Positions 9,640-20,588 are shown, numbered from the stretch's first letter. The stretch is DNA of 64,000 nucleotides from Pseudomonas vlassakiae (GCF_014269035.2 NZ_JABWRP020000009.1:124001-188000); one strand, 5' to 3'. Numbers and translations: made by a program. The notes: generated by a model not told the origin, from the sequence alone.

Positions 9640-9666
9640 GGGCGTCCCGCAAGGGGCGCCCTTTTT
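9640..9666 (+). terminator. Terminator after tRNA-Val copy 2
   Basis: Nine-base arms (9640-9648 and 9653-9661) around GCAA, then five T. Confidence 0.8.
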
Positions 9667-9766
9667 GCTTTCGGATTATCCTCGAAGCAGCGTGTAACCT
9701 TTGGTCGCGGGCAGTGCCCCGAGTGGCCGTGGTAGAATCCGCCCCTTCGAATCTGGAGGTACACGC

Positions 9767-10339
9767 GTGCGCAAACTGGCAGTGGTATTGGCAGTGCTGG
9801 CCCTGGCGGGCTGTGAGAACGAGGTCGAAGGTGTGCATAAACAGGTTGCCGAGCACCTGCACAACCCCAAGACCGCCAAGTTCGGCAACGTGCGGATCGA
9901 CACCAAGGGCACCATCTGCGGCCAGGTGCGTGGCAAGGACGATGCCGGCCAGTACGAGGCCTATCGCAGCTATGTGGCGATCAAGGGCGGCGAGGGCCAA
10001 TACGAAATCATCGTCGATGATGGCGGCAACAACCTGCGTATCCGTGAATACTGCGGCGGTGCCGACCTGCAGCGCCGTGCCGAGGCGCTGGCCGATCAAC
10101 CGGCCCCTGAGGGGTGGGATGTCGAAGTGATCCAGGGCGCCAACATGGGCGCGCTGTCCGACATGACTGCACGCTTGATCGAGAAAGGCATCCCTTCTTC
10201 GGTCGTATACCGTGATGGCAAGCCGGTGGTGTTGATGGGGCCGTTCCCGAGCAAGGCCGAAGCCGATGCGCGCAAGGCCGAGGTCATGGCCAAGCTGGGT
10301 ACCGATTCGATCGTCATCCAGCATGGTGCGCAGCGTTAA
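9767..10339 (+). CDS. Lipoprotein with C-terminal SPOR-like domain
   Basis: 190 residues from a GTG at 9767, chosen because GGAGGT lies six bases upstream and it gives a compact lipoprotein signal (RKLAVVLAVLALAGC). The middle region is charged and has two Cys. The C-terminal 70 residues (WDVEVIQGANMGALSDMTARL ... VVLMGPFPSKAEADA) look like a SPOR fold, which binds denuded septal peptidoglycan in other proteins. Exact role unknown. Follows the tRNA-Val terminator. Confidence 0.75.
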   Translation: MRKLAVVLAVLALAGCENEVEGVHKQVAEHLHNPKTAKFGNVRIDTKGTICGQVRGKDDAGQYEAYRSYVAIKGGEGQYEIIVDDGGNNLRIREYCGGADLQRRAEALADQPAPEGWDVEVIQGANMGALSDMTARLIEKGIPSSVVYRDGKPVVLMGPFPSKAEADARKAEVMAKLGTDSIVIQHGAQR

Positions 10340-10401
10340 CTGTAATCTGTAGTCTTACCCGGCTATGCTTGCCATGAGACTAGCCAAACGGGGAGGGCCT
10401 C

Positions 10402-10827
10402 ATGTCTACGCTGGAGCGGGCCATTGCCGTGGCCGCCAGGGCACATGAAGGGCAATACGACAAGGGTGGGGCAGCATATATCCTCCACCCGTTGCGGGTG
10501 ATGATGCGGGTCAGCACGCCAGAACAGCGCATTGTCGCGGTGCTGCACGACGTGATCGAAGACACGTCGCTGACCCTTTCCGACTTGGCCCGTGAGGGCT
10601 TCCCCCTGAAAATTCTCGCCGCCTTGCTGGCCCTGAGCCGGAACAAGGGCGAAAGCTATCACGATTTCGTGGTGCGCCTGGGCAGTGACCCGTTGGCGCG
10701 CACCGTCAAGCTGGCCGACCTGGCCGACAACAGTGACCTGTCGCGTATTCCCGTGCCTGGCCCCGCCGACCTGGCGCGGCTGGCCCGTTACCGCGAGGCC
10801 AGTGCCTACCTGCAGGCGCTGGCCTGA
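10402..10827 (+). CDS. HD-domain phosphohydrolase, short (p)ppGpp hydrolase-like
   Basis: 141 residues. The metal-binding HD signature of RelA/SpoT hydrolase domains is present: a His in AARAHEG, HPLRV, then HDVIEDT and a late KLADLADN Asp. There is no synthetase or regulatory domain, so it resembles small alarmone hydrolases (Mesh1/SAH type). Substrate not proven by sequence. ATG at 10402 follows GGGAGGG. Confidence 0.8.
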   Translation: MSTLERAIAVAARAHEGQYDKGGAAYILHPLRVMMRVSTPEQRIVAVLHDVIEDTSLTLSDLAREGFPLKILAALLALSRNKGESYHDFVVRLGSDPLARTVKLADLADNSDLSRIPVPGPADLARLARYREASAYLQALA

Positions 10828-10830
10828 GCT

Positions 10831-11073
10831 TCAGTCTTCCTTCGGTACGGTCCAGAAGATCTGCACGCCGCCGTCGTCGCGGTGGGCGAGGGTGACGTTG
10901 TCGTTCTCGGCAATTTCCTCGAGCAGGGTTTCCCAGTCGTCAGGCGACTCGTGTTCCAGGCGGAAGATCAGCGCGGCGCGGCTGCGCTGAGCGAGGGGAT
11001 TGTTGATGATCTTCTGAATGCGCAGGCCCAGTTGTTGGTAGCTGCTTGCGGTTGCTTCGGCGGTGTTGGCCAC
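10831..11073 (-). CDS. DUF1654 family protein
   Basis: 80 residues, soluble. The core YQQLGLRIQKIINNP, ARAAL-like IFRL and EEIAENDNVTLAHRDDGGV match the Pseudomonas family DUF1654. Function unknown. It ends three bases from the convergent HD gene. Confidence 0.8.
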   Translation of the reverse strand: MANTAEATASSYQQLGLRIQKIINNPLAQRSRAALIFRLEHESPDDWETLLEEIAENDNVTLAHRDDGGVQIFWTVPKED

Positions 11074-11153
11074 GGAGGCGATTCCTTGTTGTGCTGTATG
11101 TGCGTACAGTATTTCAAGGCAACGTATTTCGCAACTGGGTCGGTGCGGGATTC

Positions 11154-11216
11154 TTCGCGGCTAAAGCCGCTCCTGCAGGTACTGCATACCTCTGCAGGAG
11201 CGGCTTTAGCCGCGAA
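11154..11216. repeat. REP-type inverted repeat pair
   Basis: Perfect 25-base arms at 11154-11178 and 11192-11216 with a 13-base spacer; same family as 2124-2205. Confidence 0.8.
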
Positions 11217-11258
11217 AGGGCCGGCGCCAGCAGCGCACCAGCCCAAGTCATACCAGAA

Positions 11259-12623
<1,365 letters not shown>

Positions 12624-12663
12624 TCAGCACCGCTTGCGTCTTGGCCCCGCCAGCGAAACGGAT

Positions 12664-12713
12664 TTGACAAAACCGGGTCTTGTTCCCATAGTTACTCAAC
12701 GCAAACGTTTGCG
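12664..12713 (+). promoter_or_regulatory. rbs promoter with RbsR-type operator
   Basis: TTGACA at 12664-12669, 17-base spacer, CATAGT at 12687-12692, and a perfect 14-base palindrome CGCAAACGTTTGCG at 12700-12713 over the expected start site. Such palindromes are bound by LacI/PurR-family repressors; RbsR encoded in the operon is the likely ligand-responsive repressor (inference). Confidence 0.8.
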
Positions 12714-12749
12714 ATCCGATAAAAAACACAAGATTCGGAGTCATCTCCC

Positions 12750-13706
12750 ATGAAGCTGCCGTTCCCCGGTCGTCTGCTGGCGCTCGCTGTCATCTCCTCG
12801 CTGTCCCTCGCCATGCCGCTGTCTGCTGCCCATGCAGAGGAAAAACCCAAGGTCGCGCTGGTCATGAAGTCGCTGGCCAACGAGTTCTTCCGCACCATGG
12901 AAGACGGCGCCAAGGACTACCAGAAAGCCCACACTGGTGATTTCGACCTGGTCGCCAACGGCATCAAGAACGAAACCGATACCGGTGAGCAGATCCGCAT
13001 CGTCGAGCAAATGGTCAATTCCGGCGCCAAGGCCCTGGTGATCGCGCCGGCCGACTCCAAGGCGCTGGTCTCGGCGGTGAAGAAAGCCATGGACCAGGGC
13101 GTCGTCGTCATCAACATCGACAACCGCCTGGACCCTGAACTGCTCAAGAGCAAAGGCATCAGCGTGCCCTTCGTCGGCCCTGACAACCGCAAGGGCGCAC
13201 GTATGGTCGGCGACTACCTGGCCCAGCAGAAGCTCAAGGCCGGTGACCAGGTCGGCATCATCGAAGGCGTGCCGACCACCACCAACGCCCAGCAGCGTAC
13301 CGCCGGCTTCAAGGACGCCATGGATGCCGCCGGGATGAAGATCGTCTCGGTGCAGTCCGGCAACTGGGAAATCGACAAGGGCAACGCTGTCGCCGCGTCC
13401 ATGCTCAACGAATACCCCGACCTCAAGGCGCTGCTGGCCGGCAACGACAGCATGGCCCTGGGCGCCGTCTCGGCCGTGCGCGCCGCCGGCAAGACCGGCC
13501 AGGTGCAGGTGGTGGGTTACGACAACATCAACGCCATCAAGCCGATGCTCAAGGATGGCCGCGTGCTCGCCACCCTCGACCAGGCTGCCAGCCAGCAGGC
13601 GGTGTTCGGCATCCAGGCGGCGTTGAAGGTGCTCAAGGGTGAAAAGCCCGACGTAGACGCCGACAACGTCATCCAGACCCCGGTCGAACTGATCACCAAG
13701 CCCTGA
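12750..13706 (+). CDS. rbsB: Ribose ABC transporter periplasmic binding protein
   Basis: 318 residues with a Sec signal peptide (LAMPLSAAHAEE cleavage region). It has the type I sugar-binding fold with KVALVMKSLANEFF, VIAPADSKALV, NIDNRLDPE and GNDSMALGAVSAV. It delivers ribose (or a related pentose) to RbsAC. First gene of the six-gene operon and directly behind the operator. Confidence 0.93.
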   Translation: MKLPFPGRLLALAVISSLSLAMPLSAAHAEEKPKVALVMKSLANEFFRTMEDGAKDYQKAHTGDFDLVANGIKNETDTGEQIRIVEQMVNSGAKALVIAPADSKALVSAVKKAMDQGVVVINIDNRLDPELLKSKGISVPFVGPDNRKGARMVGDYLAQQKLKAGDQVGIIEGVPTTTNAQQRTAGFKDAMDAAGMKIVSVQSGNWEIDKGNAVAASMLNEYPDLKALLAGNDSMALGAVSAVRAAGKTGQVQVVGYDNINAIKPMLKDGRVLATLDQAASQQAVFGIQAALKVLKGEKPDVDADNVIQTPVELITKP

Positions 13707-13726
13707 TCCCAGCAGGAGAGATGGCC

Positions 13727-15280
13727 ATGCCAGCATCGGCCAATGAAGTCGTGCTTGCCGCCAGCGGCCTGGGCAAGCGTTACGCGCAGCCGGTGCTGGC
13801 CGAGGTCAGCCTGGCCTTGCGCGCTGGCGAAGTGCTGGCGCTGACCGGCGAGAACGGCGCGGGCAAGAGCACATTGTCCAAGCTCATCTGCGGCCTGGAA
13901 ACTCCCAGCAGCGGGCACATGACCTACCGCGGCCAGGCCTACGCGCCGGCCAGCCGCAGCGAGGCCGAGCGCCTCGGTGTGCGCATGGTCATGCAGGAGC
14001 TCAACCTGCTGCCGACCCTGACCGTGGCGGAAAACCTGTTCCTCGACAGCCTGCCCAGCCGCTTCGGCTGGATCAGCCACAAGCGCCTGCGCCAGCTGGC
14101 CACGGCTGCCATGGCTCAGGTCGGCCTGGATGCCATCGACCCGGACACCCCGGTCGGCGAGCTGGGTATCGGCCATCAGCAGATGGTCGAGATCGCCCGC
14201 AACCTGATCGGCGACTGCCATGTGCTGATCTTCGACGAGCCCACGGCGATGCTCACCGCCCGCGAAGTGGAGTTGCTGTTCACCCAGATCGAGCGCTTGC
14301 GCCAGCGCGGCGTGGCCATCGTCTACATCTCGCATCGCCTTGAAGAGTTGCAGCGCGTGGCCCAGCGCATCGTCGTGCTGCGCGACGGCCAGCTGGTGTG
14401 CGACGAGCCGATCCAGCGCTACAGCAGCGCCGAACTGGTCAACCTGATGGTCGGCCGCGAACTGGGCGAGCATATCGACCTTGGCCGCCGCACGATCGGC
14501 GCGACGTTGCTCAAGGTCGACAAGCTATGCCGCGGCGACAAGGTGCGCGAGGTATCGCTGCAGGTCAGGGCAGGGGAGATCTTCGGCATCTCCGGGCTGA
14601 TCGGCGCCGGGCGCACCGAGCTGCTGCGGCTGATCTACGGCGCCGACCGCGCCGACAGCGGCAGCATCGAGGTCGGCCAACCGCTCAAGGCGGTGACCAT
14701 CGATTCACCCAAGGCGGCGGTCAACGCCGGGATCGCCCTGATCACCGAGGACCGTAAAGGCGAAGGTCTGCTGCTGACGCAATCGGTCAGCGCCAACATC
14801 GCCCTCGGCAACCTGCCCGCCGTGTCCCGTGCCGGGGTGCTCGACGGCGAAGCGGAAAAGGCCCTGGCCGAGCGCCAGATCAGCGCCATGCGCATTCGCA
14901 GCGCTGGCCCGGCACAGCCGGTCGGCGAGCTGTCTGGCGGTAACCAGCAGAAGGTGGTGATCGGCCGCTGGCTGGAGCGCGACTGCCAGGTGCTGCTGTT
15001 CGACGAGCCCACCCGCGGCATCGACGTCGGTGCCAAGTTCGACATCTATGGCCTGCTGGCCGAGCTGGCGCGCCAGGGCAAGGCCTTGGTGGTGGTGTCC
15101 AGCGACCTGCGCGAACTGATGCTGATCTGCGACCGCATTGCCGTGCTCTCCGCCGGCCGCCTGATCGATACCTTCGACCGCGAACACTGGAGCCAGGACC
15201 AGCTCCTTGCTGCCGCCTTCGCCGGCTACCAGAAACGTGACGCCCTGCTGCATGACGCAGCACCCAGGATGGATGCATGA
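13727..15280 (+). CDS. rbsA: Ribose ABC transporter ATPase, two nucleotide-binding domains
   Basis: 517 residues. First ABC domain has Walker A GENGAGKST and Walker B VLIFDEPTAML; second domain has the degenerate GLIGAGRTEL loop, LSGGNQQK signature and LLFDEPTRGIDVGAK. This tandem arrangement is normal for sugar importers. Of two in-frame ATGs (13721 and 13727), the second is preferred because AGGAG at 13714-13718 is only two bases from the first and eight from the second. Its stop overlaps the rbsC start (ATGA). Confidence 0.92.
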   Translation: MPASANEVVLAASGLGKRYAQPVLAEVSLALRAGEVLALTGENGAGKSTLSKLICGLETPSSGHMTYRGQAYAPASRSEAERLGVRMVMQELNLLPTLTVAENLFLDSLPSRFGWISHKRLRQLATAAMAQVGLDAIDPDTPVGELGIGHQQMVEIARNLIGDCHVLIFDEPTAMLTAREVELLFTQIERLRQRGVAIVYISHRLEELQRVAQRIVVLRDGQLVCDEPIQRYSSAELVNLMVGRELGEHIDLGRRTIGATLLKVDKLCRGDKVREVSLQVRAGEIFGISGLIGAGRTELLRLIYGADRADSGSIEVGQPLKAVTIDSPKAAVNAGIALITEDRKGEGLLLTQSVSANIALGNLPAVSRAGVLDGEAEKALAERQISAMRIRSAGPAQPVGELSGGNQQKVVIGRWLERDCQVLLFDEPTRGIDVGAKFDIYGLLAELARQGKALVVVSSDLRELMLICDRIAVLSAGRLIDTFDREHWSQDQLLAAAFAGYQKRDALLHDAAPRMDA

Positions 15281-16272
15281 AGACCACACCCCTAGACACC
15301 CCGGGCAACGCCCCCGTGCGCCGCAGCGCTACCTACTTCGGCCTGGGCACCTACCTGGGCCTGGCCGGCGCCTTGCTGGCGATGATCGTGCTGTTTTCGT
15401 TCCTGAGCAGCCACTTCTGGTCGTACGCCACCTTCAGCACCCTGGCCAACCAGATCCCCGACCTGATGGTGCTGGCCGTGGGCATGACCTTCGTGCTGAT
15501 CATCGGCGGCATCGACCTGTCGGTCGGCTCGGTACTGGCACTGGCGGCCTCCACCGTCAGCGTGGCGATCCTCGGCTGGGGCTGGGGCGTGCTGCCCGCA
15601 GCCCTGCTCGGCATGGCGGTCGCCGCCCTGGCCGGCAGCATCACCGGTGGCGTCACCGTGGCCTGGCGCATCCCGTCGTTCATCGTCTCGCTCGGCGTAC
15701 TGGAGATGGCCCGCGGCCTGGCCTACCAGTTCACCGACTCGCGCACCGCCTATATCGGCGACGCCTACGCCTGGTTCTCCAACCCGGTCGCCTTCGGTAT
15801 CTCGCCGGCCTTCGTCATCGCCTTGCTGGTGATCGTGCTGGCCCAGCTGGTGCTGACCCGCACGGTATTCGGCCGTTACCTGATCGGCATCGGTACCAAT
15901 GAAGAGGCCGTGCGCCTGGCGGGTATCGACCCGCGCCCGTACAAGGTGCTGGTGTTCGCCCTGATGGGGCTGCTCGCCGGCCTGGCCGCGCTGTTCCAGA
16001 TTTCGCGCCTGGAAGCCGCCGACCCCAACGCCGGGTCCGGCCTTGAGCTGCAGGTGATCGCCGCCGTGGTGATCGGCGGCACCAGCCTGATGGGCGGGCG
16101 CGGCTCGGTCATCAGTACCTTCTTCGGAGTGCTGATCATTTCTGTGCTGGCTGCAGGCCTTGCGCAGATCGGCGCATCGGAACCGACCAAACGCATCATC
16201 ACCGGGGCGGTGATCGTCATCGCCGTGGTGCTCGACACTTATCGCAGCCGGCGTGCAGGCCGGCGGAACTGA
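15277..16272 (+). CDS. rbsC: Ribose ABC transporter permease
   Basis: 331 residues, about ten membrane segments, BPD_transp_2 family. GIDLSVGSVLALA and the EAA-like GTNEEAVRLAGI loop are characteristic of RbsC. It starts in the ATGA overlap with rbsA, so the two are translationally coupled. Confidence 0.93.
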   Translation: MKTTPLDTPGNAPVRRSATYFGLGTYLGLAGALLAMIVLFSFLSSHFWSYATFSTLANQIPDLMVLAVGMTFVLIIGGIDLSVGSVLALAASTVSVAILGWGWGVLPAALLGMAVAALAGSITGGVTVAWRIPSFIVSLGVLEMARGLAYQFTDSRTAYIGDAYAWFSNPVAFGISPAFVIALLVIVLAQLVLTRTVFGRYLIGIGTNEEAVRLAGIDPRPYKVLVFALMGLLAGLAALFQISRLEAADPNAGSGLELQVIAAVVIGGTSLMGGRGSVISTFFGVLIISVLAAGLAQIGASEPTKRIITGAVIVIAVVLDTYRSRRAGRRN

Positions 16273-16276
16273 CAAC

Positions 16277-17299
16277 ATGGCAACCATCAAAGACGTCGCG
16301 GCCCTCGCCGGCATTTCCTACACCACCGTGTCACATGTCCTGAACAAGACCCGCCCGGTCAGCGAGCAGGTTCGGCTCAAGGTCGAGGCAGCCATTGTTG
16401 AACTCGACTACGTGCCCAGCGCCGTGGCGCGTTCGCTCAAGGCGCGCAGCACGGCCACCATCGGCCTGCTGGTGCCCAACAGCGTCAACCCGTACTTCGC
16501 CGAGCTGGCCCGGGGCATCGAGGACGCCTGCGAGCGCAATGGTTATTGCGTGATCCTGTGCAACTCCGACGACAACCCGCAGAAGCAGCGCAGCTACTTG
16601 CGCGTACTGCTGGAAAAGCGCATCGACGGCCTGGTAGTGGCATCGGTGGGCGAGGATGCCGACCTGCTGCAGAGCCTGGCCTGTGTGCGCACGCCGATGG
16701 TCATCGTCGACCGTGAACTGGAAGGTGTCGACGCCGACCTGGTGCGCATCGACCACGAGCAGGGTGCCTACCTGGCAACCCGTCATCTGCTGGAGCTCGG
16801 CCATCGCGACATCGCCTACATCGGCGGCCCGGCCGAAACCGGCGTTACCCAGTTGCGCCTGAGTGGCTTCCGCCGGGCGATGGCCGAGGCCGAGGTCGAG
16901 GTGCTGGCTGGCCGCGTGCTGCATTGTGATTTCACCAGCCCCGGTGGCCATGTTGCCGCAGCGCAGCTGCTCGATGGCAAGCGGCCGACGGCGATTTTCG
17001 CCGGCAACGACATGATCGGTTTCGGTGTATTGCGCGCCGCCGCCGAACGCAACATCAACGTACCGGGCGAGCTGTCGGTGATCGGCTTCGACGACATCGA
17101 GCTGAGCCGCTATGTATTCCCGCCGCTGACCACGGTCGGCCAGTCGATTCGCGAGCTTGGCGAGAGCGCAGCGGCCTTGCTGCTGTCGCGCATCGCCACG
17201 CCGCGTCGCGACGGGGCCGAGCAGCGCATTGTCTCGCCGCGCATCGTGCTGCGTGAATCCACCGGGCCGCGCCCGGACCTGTTCAATGATTACCGCTAA
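16277..17299 (+). CDS. rbsR: LacI-family repressor of the ribose operon
   Basis: 340 residues. LacI HTH at the N-terminus (ATIKDVAALAGISYTTVSHV) with hinge, then a periplasmic-binding-protein-like ligand domain (IGLLVPNSVNPYFAELARGIE, VIGFDDIELSRYVFPPLTT). ATG at 16277 gives the standard LacI start; the frame opens slightly upstream. Encoded inside the operon it should control, next to a matching palindrome at 12700-12713. Confidence 0.9.
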   Translation: MATIKDVAALAGISYTTVSHVLNKTRPVSEQVRLKVEAAIVELDYVPSAVARSLKARSTATIGLLVPNSVNPYFAELARGIEDACERNGYCVILCNSDDNPQKQRSYLRVLLEKRIDGLVVASVGEDADLLQSLACVRTPMVIVDRELEGVDADLVRIDHEQGAYLATRHLLELGHRDIAYIGGPAETGVTQLRLSGFRRAMAEAEVEVLAGRVLHCDFTSPGGHVAAAQLLDGKRPTAIFAGNDMIGFGVLRAAAERNINVPGELSVIGFDDIELSRYVFPPLTTVGQSIRELGESAAALLLSRIATPRRDGAEQRIVSPRIVLRESTGPRPDLFNDYR

Positions 17300-17308
17300 G
17301 GAATCGCC

Positions 17309-18217
17309 ATGCATGCCAAGGTAGTGGTGGTCGGCAGCCTCAACATGGACCTGGTGGCTCGCGCCCAGCGGCTGCCACGCGCCGGCGAAACACTGGCCGG
17401 GGAACATTTTTTCACCGTGCCCGGCGGCAAGGGCGCCAACCAGGCAGTGGCGGTGGCGCGGCTGGGGGGCAGTGTGGCGATGGTGGGCAATGTCGGCGAT
17501 GACGCCTACGGCCAGCAGTTGCGCCAGGCGCTGGAAGTGGAAGGCATCGATTGCCAGGCGGTCAGCGTGTGCCCTGGCGTATCCAGTGGCGTGGCGCTGA
17601 TCACCGTGGATGCTGCCAGCCAGAACTGCATCGTCATCATCCCGGGCGGCAACGGGCTGCTGACACCGGAGTCGGTACAGCGTTTCGATGCCTTGCTGCA
17701 GGCCGCCGAGGTGATCATCTGCCAGCTCGAGGTGCCAGTGGAGACCGTGGCCTGGACCTTGGCCAGGGGCCGCGAGTTGGGCAAGCAAGTGATCCTCAAC
17801 CCGGCGCCAGCCACCGGCCCGCTGCCAGCGGACTGGTTTGCCCATATCGACTACCTCACCCCCAACGAAAGCGAGGCCGAAGCCTTGGCCGGCGAGCGGG
17901 TCGACGATTTGGACAGTGCCCGCCGCGCAGGGGAGCGCCTGCTGCAGCTGGGCGCAGGCAAGGTGATCATCACCCTGGGCGCGCAAGGGGCGTTGTTTGT
18001 CAGCCGGGACGGCAGCCAGCATTTCCCGGCGCCCAAGGTGCGGCCGCTGGATACCACGGCGGCGGGCGACACCTTCATTGGTGGTTTTGCCGCTGCGCTG
18101 GTGCAGGGCAAGGGGGAGGCTGAGGCCATCGCGTTCGGCCAGCGCGCCGCGGCCTTGTCTGTCACCCGCGCCGGTGCCCAGCCGTCGATTCCCTACCTGG
18201 CGGAGCTGACCCCATGA
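17309..18217 (+). CDS. rbsK: Ribokinase
   Basis: 302-residue PfkB-family kinase that makes ribose 5-phosphate. Signature 1 is [16 protein letters not shown] near residue 39 and signature 2 with the catalytic Asp is [13 protein letters not shown] near residue 247. Starts nine bases after rbsR and overlaps rbsD by four bases. Confidence 0.94.
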   Translation: MHAKVVVVGSLNMDLVARAQRLPRAGETLAGEHFFTVPGGKGANQAVAVARLGGSVAMVGNVGDDAYGQQLRQALEVEGIDCQAVSVCPGVSSGVALITVDAASQNCIVIIPGGNGLLTPESVQRFDALLQAAEVIICQLEVPVETVAWTLARGRELGKQVILNPAPATGPLPADWFAHIDYLTPNESEAEALAGERVDDLDSARRAGERLLQLGAGKVIITLGAQGALFVSRDGSQHFPAPKVRPLDTTAAGDTFIGGFAAALVQGKGEAEAIAFGQRAAALSVTRAGAQPSIPYLAELTP

Positions 18218-18612
18218 AGAAGACCCTGCTGCTCAACGTCGCCCTGTCACGGACCATCGCCGGGATGGGCCATGGCGACATCCTGGTGATTGGCGATGCC
18301 GGCTTGCCGGTGCCACCCGGTGTCGAACTGATCGACCTGGCGTTGACGCCGGGGATCCCGGACTTTGCCAGCGTGCTGCGCGCCGTGTTGAGCGAGCTGC
18401 AGGTGGAGCGGCATGTGCTGGCCGAAGAGATGCAGAAGGTGGTGCCGCCGGCGCTGGTCGAGGTCGAGCGCCTGAAGGGCAAGCTGGGCAAGCGCGAATG
18501 GCACAGCCATGAGGACTTCAAGCTGCTGTCGCGCAACGCCCGGGCAATCGTCCGCACCGGCGAATGCCAGCCCTACAGCAACATCGCCCTGATTTCCGGG
18601 GTCACCTTCTAA
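18214..18612 (+). CDS. rbsD: D-ribose pyranase
   Basis: 132 residues. Interconverts pyranose and furanose forms of ribose before phosphorylation. The N-terminal catalytic region [16 protein letters not shown] and C-terminal [16 protein letters not shown] are family hallmarks. Start overlaps the rbsK stop (ATGA). Last gene of the operon, followed by a REP pair. Confidence 0.94.
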   Translation: MKKTLLLNVALSRTIAGMGHGDILVIGDAGLPVPPGVELIDLALTPGIPDFASVLRAVLSELQVERHVLAEEMQKVVPPALVEVERLKGKLGKREWHSHEDFKLLSRNARAIVRTGECQPYSNIALISGVTF

Positions 18613-18636
18613 CAAGCGAAACGCGGTGCGATTTTT

Positions 18637-18753
18637 TGTGGGAGCGGCCTTGCGTCGCGATAGGGCCGCAACGCGGCCCCGGCAATTTTTGCGGCGAAGC
18701 TGAGATCCTGGGGGCGCTGCGCACCCCTTTCGCGACGCAAGGCCGCTCCCACA
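18637..18753. repeat. REP-type inverted repeat pair
   Basis: 24-base arms at 18637-18660 and 18730-18753 of the GTGGGAGCGGCCTTGCG family, between rbsD and the nucleoside hydrolase. Confidence 0.85.
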
Positions 18754-18791
18754 GTGATCGCATTCCATTTCAGGGCAACAGGAGTGCCGCT

Positions 18792-19799
18792 ATGTTCAAA
18801 CCTCTGCTACAAGGACTGACCCTCATGGCCGCAGCCGCCACAACCACCCTCCAGGCCGCCCCGCGTGACCTGATCATCGACACCGACCCCGGTGCCGACG
18901 ACGTGGTCGCGCTGTTCCTGGCCATGGCCTCGCCCGAAGACCTCAACATCCGCGCCATCACCACCGTCGCTGGCAACGTGCGCCTGGAAAAGACCTCGCG
19001 CAACGCCCGCCTGGCCCGCGAATGGGCCGGCCGCGAAGACATCCCGGTGTACGCCGGGGCAGGGCGGCCGCTGGTGCGTGCGCCCATCTATGCCGCCGAC
19101 GTGCACGGCGAAGAGGGGCTGACCGGCGTGCCGGTGCACGAGCCGAAACAGCCCCTGGCCGATGGCAATGCCGTGCAATACCTGGTCGACACCTTGGGCA
19201 GCGCCAAGCCCCACAGCATTACCCTCGCCATGCTCGGCCCGCAGACCAACCTGGCCCTGGCGCTGATCCAGCAACCTGAGATCGCCAAGGGCATCAAAGA
19301 AGTGGTGGTCATGGGCGGTGCCCACTTCAACGGCGGCAACATCACCCCGGCGGCGGAGTTCAACCTCTATGCCGACCCCCATGCCGCCGAGGTGGTGCTG
19401 GCCAGTGGCGTGCAGTTGACCTACCTGCCGCTGGACGTCACCCACAAAGTCCTCACCAGCGACGCCCGCCTCAAGCAGTTGGCGGCGGTGAACAACCAGG
19501 CCAGCAAGAAAGTGGTGGACATTCTGCAGGCCTACATCAAGCACGACATGGACCTGTATGGCATGCCCGGTGGCCCGGTGCATGATGCCAGCGTCATCGC
19601 CTACCTGCTGAAACCCGAGCTGTTCAGCGGCCGGCGTATCCACATGAGTGTCGACAGCCGCGAAGGCCCGACCTTCGGCCAGACCGTCGCCGACTGGTAC
19701 GGCGTGCTCAGGCAGCCGGCCAATGTACTGTGGGTTAACGAGGCTGACGCCCAGGGCTTTTTCGACCTGCTCAGCGCGCGCTTGGCTCGATTGCAATAG
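18792..19799 (+). CDS. Exported inosine-uridine-type nucleoside hydrolase
   Basis: 335 residues. A signal peptide (LLQGLTLMAAAATTTLQA) precedes the calcium-binding DTDPGADD motif of nucleoside N-ribohydrolases; the later VMGGA and NLYADPHAAEVVL segments fit. It should release ribose and base from nucleosides in the periplasm. This makes sense just behind a ribose uptake operon. ATG at 18792 is preferred over longer frames because it places the signal peptide at the N-terminus; CAGGAG lies upstream. Confidence 0.9.
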   Translation: MFKPLLQGLTLMAAAATTTLQAAPRDLIIDTDPGADDVVALFLAMASPEDLNIRAITTVAGNVRLEKTSRNARLAREWAGREDIPVYAGAGRPLVRAPIYAADVHGEEGLTGVPVHEPKQPLADGNAVQYLVDTLGSAKPHSITLAMLGPQTNLALALIQQPEIAKGIKEVVVMGGAHFNGGNITPAAEFNLYADPHAAEVVLASGVQLTYLPLDVTHKVLTSDARLKQLAAVNNQASKKVVDILQAYIKHDMDLYGMPGGPVHDASVIAYLLKPELFSGRRIHMSVDSREGPTFGQTVADWYGVLRQPANVLWVNEADAQGFFDLLSARLARLQ

Positions 19800-19983
19800 C
19801 CGCATGCGGCGCGTAGCGCTCGAACACCTGATCGATGAAGCTGCGCGCTGCCTCGCCGCCGCGGTCGCGCACCAGCAGGTCGATGGCGATCAACAGCAAC
19901 TCTTCGGGCGTGCTGGGGCTGTAGGCGCTCTGGCCTTCGGCCCATTTGACCTTGATATCGGCGTCGATGCTGTGGCTGCTCAT
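19771..19983 (-). CDS. Small hypothetical protein (70 aa)
   Basis: Soluble, starts SSHSIDADIKVKWAEG and contains PEELLLIAIDLLVRDRGGEAARSFIDQVFERY, an amphipathic helical stretch. Family not recognised. Its 3' end overlaps the convergent nucleoside hydrolase by 29 bases. ATG at 19983 has a GAGAG upstream. Confidence 0.6.
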   Translation of the reverse strand: MSSHSIDADIKVKWAEGQSAYSPSTPEELLLIAIDLLVRDRGGEAARSFIDQVFERYAPHAAIAIEPSAR

Positions 19984-20242
19984 GAAAGGCTCTCGCTGGG
20001 GGCCCGGGGCGGAGGGGCGGACACCGGATCCTGGTGTTCGCAGAAGGCACTGTGCCTTCACTTCCTAAAGTAAATCATGACTTTGCGGCGCGAACCAAGC
20101 GACTCGTCGGTTGCGCGGTAAAATTCGGTCACGATTGCCTTTGGCCCCTGCAGGTCAGATCAGGCAGACTTTCCCGGTTGTGCAACAAACTCTTGGTGGA
20201 GCTGTCGGATCAGGCAGTTCCCAGATCGATTTAGGAGGATTC

Positions 20243-20563
20243 ATGTTCCGTACCCGTGCTTTCCTGGCAACCCTGGCGGTGGCTGCTTTGCTGGCGGGTT
20301 GCAGCACTGGCGGCAATTCGGGGGGTGGCAAGGCGCCTGAGGCGCCGGCCGGCAACGATGGCCGCTGCGAGGCCAGCGGTGCCGACTTCGCCGTCGGCAA
20401 GCCGGGCAGCGCCGCCCTGCTGGAGCAGGCGCGCAAGGCCAGTGGTTCACAGATGGCACGCATTCTCAAGCCGCACGACGTGGTGACGCTGGAGTACCGC
20501 TCCGAGCGCCTGAACCTGAACGTGAACGAGCAAGGTGTGGTGACCCGCGTCAACTGCGGTTGA
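20243..20563 (+). CDS. I78-family peptidase inhibitor-like lipoprotein
   Basis: 106 residues. Lipobox LLAGC, a Gly/Pro/Ala-rich linker, then an inhibitor I78 domain: Cys in RCEASGADFAVGK, and the terminal RLNLNVNEQGVVTRVNCG. The two cysteines probably pair. I78 proteins inhibit serine proteases in fungi and bacteria; here the lipid anchor places it at the outer membrane or periplasmic face. AGGAGG precedes the ATG at 20243. Confidence 0.82.
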   Translation: MFRTRAFLATLAVAALLAGCSTGGNSGGGKAPEAPAGNDGRCEASGADFAVGKPGSAALLEQARKASGSQMARILKPHDVVTLEYRSERLNLNVNEQGVVTRVNCG

Positions 20564-20588
20564 TAGGCCAAGCCTGCACACTGCCCAC

